From: JACRAV01 sp964571235
GTDB taxonomy: Bacteria; Zixibacteria; MSB-5A5; GN15; FEB-12
Length of the DNA stretch: 64,000 nt
Direction of reading: 5' to 3'
NCBI GenBank assembly: GCA_964571235.1
Contig: CAZNAI010000003.1
Coordinates: forward strand, 62,001-126,000
Shown: piece after piece, positions 14,824 to 24,111 of the stretch
Position numbering within the stretch: the first letter of the stretch is position 1
Layout of the letters: every line of letters begins with the position of its first letter
Made by a program: the position numbers and the translations under genes
The notes under the pieces: generated by a model
The model's database searches: none
What the model saw: only the letters and a program-made list of their open reading frames with translations
What the model was told of the DNA's origin: nothing

Positions 14824-16374
14824 TCACTTCAACAGCACTATCTTCGCCGTTTTTGTCTCCCCGATCGCCGTCGCCAGGATGAAATACACCGCCGACGGCA
14901 ACTCCCCCGCATTCCACCGTACGACTTGCTCGCCGGGATTCATCGAGCCATTCCACAGTTCGGCGACCTTCTGCCCCAGCAGATTAAATACCTCAACTTG
15001 AACTTTGGTCCGCTTGGGTAGTGACAATGGAATACTCACCTCGGCGTTGAATGGATTGGGGTACGGGCGGTTGAGGGTGAAGTGGGAGGGGAGGTCGGTG
15101 TCAGGATCCGGTCCTTCGAAGTCCGTTGAAATTTGCAGGCTTGAAATGGTCAAATGATTCACGTTCTTGACCATGACTCTCGGTATCTCATCTGGAAAAT
15201 CGATGACCCATCGGGGCGACAGATTCACTGGAACAGATCTGGCCATTTCTTTGCCGTCGACACCTCTAAATAGCCTCGCTCGAGTGATGAGATCGTTATA
15301 GACTCCCCCCAACTCGAGAAAGTATCCCGGCAACAATGGATGGTATGCGAAATCTCCGTATACGTCTTGCAGAGTATATAGAATTGAGTTAATTCCGTCG
15401 GAACGGAAGCGTCGCAATTGAAGTTCTTGATGGCCTTGAATAAGTGCGGGTGAACACCCATAGTGGGCGTCGACATGCGCTACATATTCGACCGAATTGG
15501 CATTTCCACTTATGTGACCAGCGCACACGGGCGCAACTCTCATGATCCATACATCTGGCGTCTGACACCACGGATCATAGTACGAATCTGGAACGAAACT
15601 TCCCAACAAGGTTAACGACCCCAAGCTATCCAAGAGACTTACGGTTGCGTTTTCTGATGAGTGTCCACCCAAAGGGGGAAAACTCGCACTATACGATCGC
15701 GGTTCGACCAATACCCTGCGAGAGCTGTCGAAATCTCGAAAAGAAACGTATCGCCACATTCCCTCGTACTTTCCCCAACTTATCGAATCGGGAAAGGAGT
15801 TGAAGAGTGTCGTATACCCTGCCGAATATTCGAACGAGAAATCTGAACTCCAATTTTGCCTGTCCCACGAGAACAGTACTTCGTCTGTTCCGTCGTTGTT
15901 GATATCAACCGACTTCACAAAGTAAATCCTGCTGTCCTGCGGATCGACTGCTCCGCCACCGATATCATACCGAAAGTCACCCAAGAACTGAAATGGTTCT
16001 TGTCCACTAAATGCCGAAATCTCATAGAAGAACGAGTCCAAAGGATTCGCGCAGGACCTACCAATCACTACATCCTTCACATGATCCCGATTTACATCCC
16101 CAATCATCACATAAGTCACAAACGAATCTGGCGAATATGACTGCTGGAACAAAATCGAATCGTTCAAAATGGAATAGAGCGCAAAGGCGTGATCGGTACG
16201 AGCGAGCGCCTCGGGTGTGCCGTCGTTGTCAATATCACCAAACGCAATTTGCCGAATGGTGTCGGCCATCGGAATTTGAAACGAATATTCCTGAACCAGG
16301 TCAATAGATGCCCCGAAAATGGAACTCGACGATAACAGCCAAACGATTACTACCAAGCCTCGCATCTTGCCCAT
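14824..16374 (-). CDS. secreted FG-GAP/VCBS-like protein with C-terminal sorting domain
   Basis: 516 residues with a signal peptide (residues 1-22). The body carries FG-GAP/VCBS-like beta-propeller signatures ('IAFGDIDNDGTPEALART', 'VMIGDVNRDHVKDVVIG', 'KSVDINNDGTDEVLFS') with aspartate-rich calcium loops. The last 80 residues are a FlgD-like/T9SS-type A sorting domain: 'LNRPYPNPFNAEVSIPLSLP', 'VEVFNLLGQKVAEL', 'GEQVVRWNAGELPSAVYFILATA'. It is expected to be exported and attached to the cell surface. The ATG at 16374 lies seven bases after GGAG; two in-frame alternatives lie just upstream. No partner gene is visible next to it. Confidence 0.85.
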   Translation of the reverse strand: MGKMRGLVVIVWLLSSSSIFGASIDLVQEYSFQIPMADTIRQIAFGDIDNDGTPEALARTDHAFALYSILNDSILFQQSYSPDSFVTYVMIGDVNRDHVKDVVIGRSCANPLDSFFYEISAFSGQEPFQFLGDFRYDIGGGAVDPQDSRIYFVKSVDINNDGTDEVLFSWDRQNWSSDFSFEYSAGYTTLFNSFPDSISWGKYEGMWRYVSFRDFDSSRRVLVEPRSYSASFPPLGGHSSENATVSLLDSLGSLTLLGSFVPDSYYDPWCQTPDVWIMRVAPVCAGHISGNANSVEYVAHVDAHYGCSPALIQGHQELQLRRFRSDGINSILYTLQDVYGDFAYHPLLPGYFLELGGVYNDLITRARLFRGVDGKEMARSVPVNLSPRWVIDFPDEIPRVMVKNVNHLTISSLQISTDFEGPDPDTDLPSHFTLNRPYPNPFNAEVSIPLSLPKRTKVQVEVFNLLGQKVAELWNGSMNPGEQVVRWNAGELPSAVYFILATAIGETKTAKIVLLK

Positions 16375-16446
16375 CATCACACTCCTTTGCCAGTGCGCTC
16401 CTGCAAGATAATAGACGAGTTACTCAATGCCAATAACTAAACAGCC

Positions 16447-17106
16447 TCACTCCCCCTTGAACCCGATCATCTGATGCGTGCTGTCACAAAACGGCTTGGT
16501 CCCCGATCCGCCGCACCGACAAAACCAAGCCTCGTTGGTCTGGACCGATTCTTTGGTAAGTCGCGAACTGAGTGTCATCGTCCCGATCATTCCGATAGGG
16601 CCATCTTTGGAAAATTCGATTCGGAGAGAACCGCTTGGCATGTCGCCGCCCGTTGATTCGACAATCCCATCCGGGATTGCTCCCTTATCGCGAAACTTTA
16701 TTTCTATATGCTGATTGTCACAATGCGGCTTGTTGTTGGATTTTCCGCACCGACAGAGTGAGAGGCGCGTGGCGCGGCCAATGACTGCACCTTCGCTATC
16801 GACTATTTCAATGTTCCCGCGCACATAGATCGGGCCGTGCGGATTGATCACGACCGTGTTGTGCTCCGGTGGAATCTCCGAAACGGCCGCACCGGTAAAC
16901 TGATACTGGAGCGCTCCCGATGGGCATCGCTCAACTGTTTCGGCCACCTGAGCGGCATCGGCATTGTCCGGCGCAATCCATACTCGTTGCGAGGTATCAA
17001 AGACCGCCGGCAGACCGCGCAGACACTCAGCGACATGAATACACCGTGACTTGTCGAACGTGACTGTGATTTTCGCACCTTCGTACTTCTGCAATTTGCC
17101 CGACAT
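16447..17106 (-). CDS. 4Fe-4S mono-cluster domain plus two CDGSH iron-sulfur domains
   Basis: 219 residues with three metal sites. Residues 1-70 are a divergent ferredoxin-like domain (C22, C28, C61; 'SRCIHVAECLRG', 'ERCPSGAL'). Then two CDGSH domains: C118, C120, C129, H133 ('CRCGKSNNKPHCDNQH') and C196, C198, C207, H211 ('CRCGGSGTKPFCDSTH'). CDGSH domains bind a redox-active, labile 2Fe-2S cluster with a Cys3His site. The exact combination is known in bacteria, but its role is not. TrmO is encoded 11 bases upstream on the same strand. Confidence 0.9.
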   Translation of the reverse strand: MSGKLQKYEGAKITVTFDKSRCIHVAECLRGLPAVFDTSQRVWIAPDNADAAQVAETVERCPSGALQYQFTGAAVSEIPPEHNTVVINPHGPIYVRGNIEIVDSEGAVIGRATRLSLCRCGKSNNKPHCDNQHIEIKFRDKGAIPDGIVESTGGDMPSGSLRIEFSKDGPIGMIGTMTLSSRLTKESVQTNEAWFCRCGGSGTKPFCDSTHQMIGFKGE

Positions 17107-17117
17107 ACGCTATCCTC

Positions 17118-17582
17118 TCACCAATAGTTCTTCATCAACTTGGTTACCCAGCGCGGCCCGCTGATTTTTCCCTGCGGCAAGAAGACACGTAGCACGGGCT
17201 TGATATCGATCACCGGAGTGCCGTCGATAGCGTCAAGCCCCTCAACAAACAGCTTCCGTCCTCGCCGCGACTTGAGTTTTACCATTGTTGCCCCAATCCG
17301 GTTGGGTCGGGCGCGGCCGCGCAGTGCGAAGATGCCAAATTTGGGATATTTTGGATTGTCGCGCGGATGACGTTTCCCCCAGCAGATTTCCGACGTTTTT
17401 ACCCGATCGAAAACGAAGAGTATCTCCAAGTGCGAGAAGACGTCAATTCCTTCGAGTGTGTCCAATGATATTTTCGGGTTCAGCTCGATCCGCACCTTCT
17501 CGCGGTTCCAGTTGTCATCGGCGATTTTCTTGCGGGTTGACCTGACGACCCCAATCGGCTTAATGGTAAATGATTTTGGCAT
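17118..17582 (-). CDS. trmO: TrmO/TsaA family tRNA methyltransferase
   Basis: 154 residues with 'TIKPIGVVRSTRKK' at the start, 'VFSHLEILFVFDRV' and 'GIFALRGRARPNRIGATMVKL', the conserved TsaA core (usual form 'FATRSPxRPNPIG'). TrmO uses SAM to N6-methylate t6A37 in tRNA; it has a beta-barrel fold unlike other methyltransferases. 'DAIDGTPVIDIKPVL' completes the motif set. The proline-asparagine pair is kept, but the first part reads 'ALRGRA' rather than 'ATRSPR', so the exact substrate is less certain. Confidence 0.85.
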   Translation of the reverse strand: MPKSFTIKPIGVVRSTRKKIADDNWNREKVRIELNPKISLDTLEGIDVFSHLEILFVFDRVKTSEICWGKRHPRDNPKYPKFGIFALRGRARPNRIGATMVKLKSRRGRKLFVEGLDAIDGTPVIDIKPVLRVFLPQGKISGPRWVTKLMKNYW

Positions 17583-17639
17583 ACCTCAAAGTAGAATCCC
17601 GGCTCCAAATAGTCAATCCTCGGGTTTTCTCCTGGTTTA

Positions 17640-17724
17640 TAGGGCGGGTTCGTCATAAAACCCGCCGTCTTCTCTCGGTGCGTCTCTGCCAAGCAGTGCA
17701 GGTCCAAAGACGGACCTGCCCTAC
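17640..17724. repeat. two GTAGGG-type hairpin elements in opposite orientation
   Basis: 17640-17666: TAGGGCGGGTTTC-like arm with loop and AAACCCGCC. 17698-17724: GCAGGTCC, AAAGAC, GGACCTGC, then CCTAC. The two have the same layout and the same loop but different arm sequences, which stay complementary within each unit. Confidence 0.85.
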
Positions 17725-17793
17725 AATAAGACTTGAATATTTCCGCTGGAAACTGAGTATCTTACCGTACTTCAAACAGGAGGAGATGAACAA

Positions 17794-18069
17794 ATGGCCA
17801 CAGCCGCCGCCGCCGCACATGCCGCGATGATACAAGCGGTCAAAGCATCGGGAACACTCATCCGGGTGGAAGCAGAGGAGTTTCAGAAGCTTGTCAACAA
17901 AAGCGACTCGCCGCTGGTGATCACCGCACCGGGAGGGTTCTTCACCAAACACATCAAGTATCTGACCAGCTACAAGGGCCTAAGTTTTTACACCCAGTCG
18001 ACCACCCCGCTGACACTTCCGTACAAAGCCGAGGTGGTCGCCGCCCGCACAATCTGGATGCCGAACTAA
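17794..18069 (+). CDS. conserved-looking small protein, unknown function
   Basis: 91 residues, alanine-rich N-terminus, then 'VEAEEFQKLVNKSDSPLVITAPGGFFTKHIKYLTSYKGLSFYTQS'. I cannot name its family; 'PLVITAPGGFFTKHIKYLTSYKGLSFYT' suggests a folded alpha/beta unit. A strong ribosome site (CAGGAGGAG) lies 8 bases before the ATG. Its stop codon directly abuts the HflX start codon, so HflX is translated by coupling to it. No signal peptide or membrane segment. Confidence 0.75.
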   Translation: MATAAAAAHAAMIQAVKASGTLIRVEAEEFQKLVNKSDSPLVITAPGGFFTKHIKYLTSYKGLSFYTQSTTPLTLPYKAEVVAARTIWMPN

Positions 18070-19182
18070 ATGGTCCTCTCCACTGGCAAAGCAGATACCG
18101 AACTTGCGATTCTTGTCGGATTGGTGCACGGCCGCCACCGGCGGGCCGAGGTCGCCGAGTCGCTCTACGAATTGTCGCAATTGACACTCTCCGCCGGCGC
18201 AAAAGTTGTCGGCCAGCGGATTCAATCGCGACCCGCCCCCGACGCCGCTTATTTCATTGGTCGCGGACTGGTCGACGAACTCAAGCAGTCGCTGGAGGAA
18301 CTGGGCGGTAACTGTATCATTTTCGACGATCCCCTTTCCGCCGCTCAACAGCGCAATCTGGAGACCGCCATCGGCGCCAAAGTCATCGACCGGAATATTC
18401 TGATATTGGATATTTTCGCCACCCGGGCGCGTACGTCCGCCGCACGACTGCAAGTTGAATTGGCTCAGCTTGAGTATACGCTCCCCCGTTTGACCGGCGC
18501 CTGGGTACACTTCTCCAAACAATACGGTGGCATAGGCGCCAAGGGTCCCGGCGAGACCCAGCTCGAAATCGACCGCCGACAGATTAGAACCAAAATTGAG
18601 CACCTCAAAGAGAAACTCAAAAAGCTCGGTGTCCAACGCGAGACTCAACGCAAAGGTCGACGCGAGATGTTCAAGGTCGCGTTTGTCGGATACACCAACG
18701 CCGGCAAGTCGACGCTATTTAATCTGCTGACCAAGTCCGATGTCACTGCCGCCAATCAACTCTTCACCACCCTTGATTCTACCACGCGGATGATGTCCGC
18801 CGGCTACCCCTGCCGGGTCATTTTTTCAGACACAGTCGGCTTCATCCGCAAGCTCCCGCATCAACTGGTCGAGTCATTTAAATCGACCCTCGAAGAAGTC
18901 GCCCAGGCCGACCTGCTTTTGCACGTTGTCGACTGTGCCGACCCGGCTCTATCCAAGGCGATAGCCCAGACCGAGCAGGTCCTGTCCGAAATAGGCGCCG
19001 GCTCAATTCCCCATCTGTTGATCTATAACAAGATAGACGCCAACCCCGAATTTGTCGCGATCGACGGCCGCGGCGCGTCGAGCTTTGTCATTTCGGCTCT
19101 GAAACGTACCGGCATTTCCGAACTCAAGGCCGAGATTGTCGCCCGTGCCGAACAAGCGACCCGACCTGCCTTTTCCGGTTAA
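18070..19182 (+). CDS. hflX: GTPase HflX
   Basis: 370 residues. The N-terminal HflX domain is marked by 'AYFIGRGLVDELK' and the glycine-rich 'GGIGAKGPGETQLEIDRRQIRTKI'. The G domain has G1 'GYTNAGKST' (about residues 208-216), G3 'DTVGFI' and G4 'YNKID'. HflX binds ribosomes and splits stalled ones, especially under heat or antibiotic stress. It starts directly after the stop of the 91-residue gene with no ribosome site of its own. Confidence 0.95.
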   Translation: MVLSTGKADTELAILVGLVHGRHRRAEVAESLYELSQLTLSAGAKVVGQRIQSRPAPDAAYFIGRGLVDELKQSLEELGGNCIIFDDPLSAAQQRNLETAIGAKVIDRNILILDIFATRARTSAARLQVELAQLEYTLPRLTGAWVHFSKQYGGIGAKGPGETQLEIDRRQIRTKIEHLKEKLKKLGVQRETQRKGRREMFKVAFVGYTNAGKSTLFNLLTKSDVTAANQLFTTLDSTTRMMSAGYPCRVIFSDTVGFIRKLPHQLVESFKSTLEEVAQADLLLHVVDCADPALSKAIAQTEQVLSEIGAGSIPHLLIYNKIDANPEFVAIDGRGASSFVISALKRTGISELKAEIVARAEQATRPAFSG

Positions 19183-19226
19183 CTTTCTGACCGGACTGCC
19201 GATACCTACAAAAAACAGGTGAAGGT

Positions 19227-19583
19227 ATGTCCAAAAGAATTCTCATCGTCGACGACAACCCCAATATGTCATCCCTTCTACAGGAAATGCTCGAGGTTTT
19301 CGACTACGAGTCGGTCCGCGCCGGCGACGGCCCCGAGGCGCTTGTAGAATTGGCCAAGGGCGGATTTTCCCTGGTGATCACCGATATGCGCATGCCGAAC
19401 ATGTCGGGGCTGGAACTGCTCAAAGAAGTCAAAGACAAATTCCCCAAAGTTCCGGTGGTGCTGATTTCCGGTTACTCGGTTTCCGAGATTGAACATCAGG
19501 CCGGATCGCTTCAACCCGATGGAATTTTGGGCAAGCCGCTCATGATGTCCGATATCGAGCGGATGCTCAACTCGGTGCTTTAG
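19227..19583 (+). CDS. CheY-like response regulator (receiver only)
   Basis: 118 residues with the receiver pattern: acidic pair 'VDDN' (residues 8-11), phosphorylation site D53 in 'LVITDMRMPNMSG', and the lysine of 'GKPL' at 103. No output domain is present, so it likely works through protein contacts. It is 44 bases after hflX and could be on the same transcript; a terminator follows. Confidence 0.9.
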   Translation: MSKRILIVDDNPNMSSLLQEMLEVFDYESVRAGDGPEALVELAKGGFSLVITDMRMPNMSGLELLKEVKDKFPKVPVVLISGYSVSEIEHQAGSLQPDGILGKPLMMSDIERMLNSVL

Positions 19584-19622
19584 AAATTTCGATACAGATT
19601 TCGTTTTCACAGCCACTACTGC

Positions 19623-19646
19623 AAAGCCCGCCACGCGGGCTTTTTT
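19623..19646 (+). terminator. rho-independent terminator
   Basis: AAAGCCCGC, loop CAC, GCGGGC then TTTTTT. The stem is 6 G/C pairs extended by A/T pairs, with a clean U-tract, 40 bases after the response regulator stop. It ends the 17794-19583 transcription unit. Confidence 0.85.
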
Positions 19647-19666
19647 GATATGCGCTAGATCTTCTT

Positions 19667-19696
19667 GTAGGTCGAAGTCCCCTGCCGCGCCGAAGG
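19667..19696. repeat. truncated GTAGGTC element
   Basis: GTAGGTCGAAGTCCCCTGCC is the left half of the type at 1957-2018 and 3855-3915, but the closing arm with GACATC is missing. It is a decayed or partial copy. Confidence 0.65.
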
Positions 19697-19795
19697 CCCC
19701 AGCCAGCGGTGCAACCACCGCGCCACCAATCTTGACAACAAGGGGTATTTTCACCATAATCCAGTAGTTGGCGAAATCACTTTGGGAGGATTGAC

Positions 19796-21982
19796 ATGTT
19801 GTCTCGGCTGATCCTGCTCTCCTTTCTGACGCTCGCGCTTGGTGCCTTTGCCCCGTCGGCATTCGCGGTGACCACCGAAGAATTCAAAGCTGTATACGAT
19901 TCTTTGCAACGCCAGACGCTCGACCGCTCCGGCGAGGTGGCCGAGATTGACAGTTTCACCTATGTCAAGGATGTCGCTACTTTCCGTTTCGGCAAAGGCA
20001 CGATGCTCCTGCAACGCCCTGTCCACGGCCGCCCGACGTTGGCCGCTTTCGTTGGACAGGGGCACATTCAAATTGCAATACCGGTCGCGGTTGAACGCGA
20101 AGCTCTGGAAAATGTCGCTGGTGATTCGACAATCGACGAGGATTTTAGCGTGTGCGTTTTTCGTATAGGCGACGATTTCGATCAGGCGCTAAAGAGCCGT
20201 TTCAATTTTCAAAAAGGACAGATGGGAACAACTGATTTCGGTAAAGTCCGCGATGCACAGGGCGAGTACTTTTTCAAGCCGACCTTGGCGGACTTTCATG
20301 ACAATATCACCGAACTGGCTGTCTCGGTATTTGAGAGGGCCAAAGACGGGTTTTTCTACGCCGCCTTTAACAAGAAGATGTTTCTATTTGACCCGAACCG
20401 CCCGGAAGAAGTTACTGTTGCCGACTCCGATCCACTCCGATTCGCACTAAGCTCGCTCAATCCGAGTTTCCGACGATCAGAACGCATCGGTCCGGATCCC
20501 GAACTCTTGTCGGAAATGAACTATCAGATCTCTCCGATCCGTCATGATGCGATTCTGGAAATGGGTGGTTCCGACGGTTGGTCGGTGGAGCGCGCTCAAA
20601 TCCGGGCAAAAGTGGTCATTCGCGCCGATAGTCTTCGCTTTGTCAGACTATTTTTGGACCCTCATCTCACACCCGATTCGATCCGATGCAACAAAGCTCC
20701 GGTCGCATGGTTTCGCCGTTACGAGTTTTATCATCTGGAATTGCTCCTTGATCGGTATGCACGTCAAGGCGATACGCTCACGGTTGACCTATGGTTGCAC
20801 GACGTGGGAAATTCCTATAATGTTCTGCGCTTGTTCACAGACGATCGTTCCCTTTCTCGAACAAGCATCCAATTGATCTTCCCTAAGGAGTACGAATATG
20901 CGGCTCCGGCTCGAAGCGAAAGGTTCGCCGTTGACAATTCGCGAGTCCAGTGCCAGGCCGGCCCGTTGTTCTGTCGAAACGTTCCGTTCATGGCGATGCC
21001 CTCTGGGTATGATACTTCCACGCTCTCGGTGAATGAAGATCTCGCGTTGACGTTTATTCGTCCTACGGATATCATTCATCTCCGGCAGGAGTTTGTGGAC
21101 ACAACGATTGATGCCTATCGCTATTTCTATGAGAACTTCGGGCTGCCGTCCAATCTCTCAAAGTGGTACGTACTCCCGTTTGGCCCATTTGCGAACCTGG
21201 GCATGATCGGCTACCGGCTGAACCGGACGGACAAGAACACCGGCGGCTTCTACACTGTCGCCGGACAAGGCGTTGCACCTGCCTGGTTCGATCCCACATT
21301 TCAACCGAAGTCCTACCGTGAAGAATGGATGCGAGAAGCAGTGCCCAGATACCTCGGTCTGCTCTATACGCAACAACGAGCCGGTGGCGGGCCTCTGTAT
21401 ACACAGCTCAATTCCCTGAGAACTGGTGCCGAAGATGCCCGGGATCACAAAGTAGAAGCGCCACTCGCGATTGGAGATCGCTCGGGACAAACAGTGCAGA
21501 TGATCCGCGGTGTCTGGCTTTTGCATATGCTCAGGACACTGATGTTCGACGCTGAAAGCATGAAAGAAGATGTGTTCTGGGCCTTTTTGAGAGATTTGGT
21601 AGAACTTGGCAATCAACAGAAGTTCTCAAACACTGATTTTTGTCATCTGGCCGAACAACATTTCGGAAGCGAGCTTGACTGGTTTTTCGATCCGTGGTTG
21701 TACAAACGAGGATTTCCTGATTTCGACGTCACTTGGAAAACCGCTCAGGAGAGCGACGGCTTCTATGTTGACATGCACATTCTTACTTCGAGAGTCGACC
21801 TCGAGAATGTCTATCCGGTGATGCTTAGAGTAACTGTCCCGGCCGGTTCGGCGCTTTTGCGTCAGGGAATAGCCGGTGCCAAGCAGGATTACCGCATCGG
21901 CCCTTTCAGAGAAGCTCCCACTGACCTCAAATTCAACGAATACGAAAGTGTCCTGTGCCAATCAAAAATCCGCAAGCTCTGA
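19796..21982 (+). CDS. secreted M1-aminopeptidase-like protein lacking the zinc motif
   Basis: 728 residues with a signal peptide (residues 1-22). The C-terminal third follows the M1 peptidase pattern: 'REEWMREAVPRYLGLLY' where the second zinc ligand region would be, 'MIRGVWLLHMLRTLMFD', and 'FCHLAEQHFGSELDWFFDPWLYKRGFPDF'. The HExxH motif expected before it (about residue 495) is absent; this region reads 'AGQGVAPAWFDP'. It is therefore probably a non-catalytic relative. A paralogue of the same length and layout lies at 59990-62194. The ATG follows GGGAGG at a good distance. The gene is alone in its transcription unit. Confidence 0.75.
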   Translation: MLSRLILLSFLTLALGAFAPSAFAVTTEEFKAVYDSLQRQTLDRSGEVAEIDSFTYVKDVATFRFGKGTMLLQRPVHGRPTLAAFVGQGHIQIAIPVAVEREALENVAGDSTIDEDFSVCVFRIGDDFDQALKSRFNFQKGQMGTTDFGKVRDAQGEYFFKPTLADFHDNITELAVSVFERAKDGFFYAAFNKKMFLFDPNRPEEVTVADSDPLRFALSSLNPSFRRSERIGPDPELLSEMNYQISPIRHDAILEMGGSDGWSVERAQIRAKVVIRADSLRFVRLFLDPHLTPDSIRCNKAPVAWFRRYEFYHLELLLDRYARQGDTLTVDLWLHDVGNSYNVLRLFTDDRSLSRTSIQLIFPKEYEYAAPARSERFAVDNSRVQCQAGPLFCRNVPFMAMPSGYDTSTLSVNEDLALTFIRPTDIIHLRQEFVDTTIDAYRYFYENFGLPSNLSKWYVLPFGPFANLGMIGYRLNRTDKNTGGFYTVAGQGVAPAWFDPTFQPKSYREEWMREAVPRYLGLLYTQQRAGGGPLYTQLNSLRTGAEDARDHKVEAPLAIGDRSGQTVQMIRGVWLLHMLRTLMFDAESMKEDVFWAFLRDLVELGNQQKFSNTDFCHLAEQHFGSELDWFFDPWLYKRGFPDFDVTWKTAQESDGFYVDMHILTSRVDLENVYPVMLRVTVPAGSALLRQGIAGAKQDYRIGPFREAPTDLKFNEYESVLCQSKIRKL

Positions 21983-22035
21983 GGCGGCACATTATGCAGG
22001 ATTGACCGTTCTCACCGCAGGTTATATCTTGGGGT

Positions 22036-22731
22036 ATGCCTGCAAGCACCACCCCCACCAAATCCCACCTGAGGCGTTGTTACCTCTTTGCCGAACTGCC
22101 CGACAAACTGCTCGAGCAGATCGCCTCGGCGGCGTCGATCGTGTCGGCCTCGCGCGAGGAGATACTCTTCTCCGACGGTGAGCCGGCGCATTCGTTTTAT
22201 GTCGTCGCGGAGGGACGGGTGAAAGTTTTCAAAATGTCGCCCGACGGTAAAGAGCAAATCCTGTTGATCGCCAATCCGGGGGATTCCTTTGCGGAAGCCG
22301 CCATGTTTGCGGGCGGGCGGTTTCCCGCTTCCGCTCAGGCATTAACCGACTCAGAATTGATTGCACTCAGTCGCGAGAAATTTGTCGCGCTGGTGAAGGC
22401 CTCACCGGAACTGTCCCTTACGCTAATCGCCCGCCTGTCACAATTACTGCGCAAGCTCACCGGATTGGTTGAAGAACTCTCGCTGACCGATGTCACCACC
22501 CGCGTGGCGCATCATCTGCACAACATGATCGATACCAAAACCGGCAAACCCCAGCGCAAGATCAGTCTGCCCGAGAAGAAGACGACATTGGCGTCGCAAC
22601 TTGGGACAATCCCCGAAACACTTTCGCGCTCACTTGCAAAACTTACCAAAGAGGGCGTGATCAAAGTCGACGGCCGCGCGATTGAGATTTTAGATCCGGC
22701 GAGATTGGCCGAGATTGCGGGTGGGGAATAA
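22036..22731 (+). CDS. Crp/Fnr family transcriptional regulator
   Basis: 231 residues: an N-terminal cyclic-nucleotide-binding-like domain ('EEILFSDGEPAHSFYVVAEGRVKVFKMSPDGKEQIL', 'GDSFAEAAMFAGGRFPASAQALTDSEL') and a C-terminal winged helix ('KTTLASQLGTIPETLSRSLAKLTKEGVIKVDGRAIEIL'). The N-terminus lacks a cysteine cluster of the Fnr type. The effector and targets are not visible. An ECF transporter gene lies convergent downstream. Confidence 0.93.
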   Translation: MPASTTPTKSHLRRCYLFAELPDKLLEQIASAASIVSASREEILFSDGEPAHSFYVVAEGRVKVFKMSPDGKEQILLIANPGDSFAEAAMFAGGRFPASAQALTDSELIALSREKFVALVKASPELSLTLIARLSQLLRKLTGLVEELSLTDVTTRVAHHLHNMIDTKTGKPQRKISLPEKKTTLASQLGTIPETLSRSLAKLTKEGVIKVDGRAIEILDPARLAEIAGGE

Positions 22732-22761
22732 TTGATTCGGCAATTGTCCCGCATCCAATTG

Positions 22762-23301
22762 TCAATTTCGATTACGCTTCACCGCCGCCACCAAAATCGG
22801 CACCAAAATTAACTGAAGCGCAATTCCCGGTAATCCGCTCACAATCGCCCCGCCGGTCGAGAACCATTTCGCCGCGGTGTAGGGCAGATCTATAAACATC
22901 CCCAGCACAAAGAGCGACAAGCCAAACATGATTCGCCCGACAATCATCGCCGCCACCAGCGCGACATAGATATTGAGTTTGAGCCGGTTGTACGCAATCC
23001 CCGCAACCAGTCCGTAAATGGGCAGTTCGACCGACATAAGCGGCACCGCGTACGGCGGCGGCATTTGAGTCAGCAGATGCGAAATGGTCGGCGCGAGAAG
23101 CCCGACCACCACGCCGCTTGCCGGCCCCACCAAGAACCCGGCCAGCAAAACCGGCAGGTGCATCGGCAAGAAGACTCGTCCCGCAATCGGGTACCCGGCC
23201 GCGTTGCCCAAAAGATGAAACGCCATCGGCAAAGTGACCGCCAACGCCAAATAGAGCGCAGAGTGGGTTATCCACCGTGCTCGCGAGAATTGTTCGCTCA
23301 T
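22762..23301 (-). CDS. ECF transporter S component-like membrane protein
   Basis: 179 residues with about six membrane segments. 'ALYLALAVTLPMAFHLLG', 'GRVFLPMHLPVLLAGFLVGPASGVVVGLLAPTISHLL' and 'PLMSVELPIYGLVAGIAYNRL' fit the substrate-binding S components of energy-coupling factor transporters for vitamins. The ATPases and the T component are not in this window. The vitamin cannot be assigned. It is followed 13 bases upstream (on this strand, before it) by a methyltransferase gene in the same orientation. Confidence 0.82.
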   Translation of the reverse strand: MSEQFSRARWITHSALYLALAVTLPMAFHLLGNAAGYPIAGRVFLPMHLPVLLAGFLVGPASGVVVGLLAPTISHLLTQMPPPYAVPLMSVELPIYGLVAGIAYNRLKLNIYVALVAAMIVGRIMFGLSLFVLGMFIDLPYTAAKWFSTGGAIVSGLPGIALQLILVPILVAAVKRNRN

Positions 23302-23314
23302 TGATTTGAAATGT

Positions 23315-23914
23315 TCAGGAATTGATAGCAGTCGCCAGATACAAGTTCGGGTGATCGTCGATCACCAAATTCTTAAATCCGGCGCCTGCGAAAAGCTTTT
23401 GCATCTGTTCGGCGGTAGGAAGAACATCCTCGGCGACCACTCCCCCCTGACGGTGGTGGTGCATCGCCAGTTGTTTGGATGACACCAGATGAATGAAGCA
23501 CAATTTCCCGCCCGGTTTGAGCACCCGGTGAATCTCCGCCAATGCCTTTGACTTGTCCTCGAAATGCGGAAAAGCGCGGAAACCGACACTCAGATCAAAT
23601 GTCTTGTCGGCAAACGGCAACGCCACAACGTCGGCGTCGACCACATTGACATTCTCAAACGGAAAATTCCGGTGCGCCCGCTTGACCATTTGAATCGAAA
23701 AATCGACTCCGGTTACAGTCCCGCGCTCGCCGGTTTTTCGCCTGAGCATATCAAACAAAATCCCGGTGCCACACCCTAAGTCCAGAATGTGCGAACCTGC
23801 GGCTACTTCCATCGAATCGACCAGCCGCGACAGCCGCTCAAGGTCCTCGGCGGTGTAGTCAAGGTCCCATTCGGCGGCCATCCGGTCAAAAAACTCCTGG
23901 CGGGCGTCGTGCAT
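23315..23914 (-). CDS. UbiE-like class I methyltransferase
   Basis: 199 residues: 'HDARQEFFDRMAAEWD' opening, SAM loop 'ILDLGCGTGILFDML' (residues 39-53), 'VTGVDFSIQMVKRA', 'DADVVALPFADKTFDLSVGFRAFPHF' and 'EIHRVLKPGGKLCFIHLVS'. This is the UbiE/Methyltransf_11 type. The substrate is unknown; the location before an ECF transporter S component suggests, weakly, a cofactor- or metal-related role. Confidence 0.88.
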   Translation of the reverse strand: MHDARQEFFDRMAAEWDLDYTAEDLERLSRLVDSMEVAAGSHILDLGCGTGILFDMLRRKTGERGTVTGVDFSIQMVKRAHRNFPFENVNVVDADVVALPFADKTFDLSVGFRAFPHFEDKSKALAEIHRVLKPGGKLCFIHLVSSKQLAMHHHRQGGVVAEDVLPTAEQMQKLFAGAGFKNLVIDDHPNLYLATAINS

Positions 23915-24111
23915 AATGGCCCAATTTGCCCCAGAGGCGCGATACTGTCAAGCGGTTTCGGGACGTTGACTGGCAAGAGGTTAACTCCAGCGACTGAATT
24001 CGTCCACTATCGACCACCCCGACTATCACTTTAGCTATTTTCTCCCGGATTGCCAGTGTGGCCGCGCCACTTTGTGCGTATATTTCAAGTTACCCGATTT
24101 TGGAGCAACTT

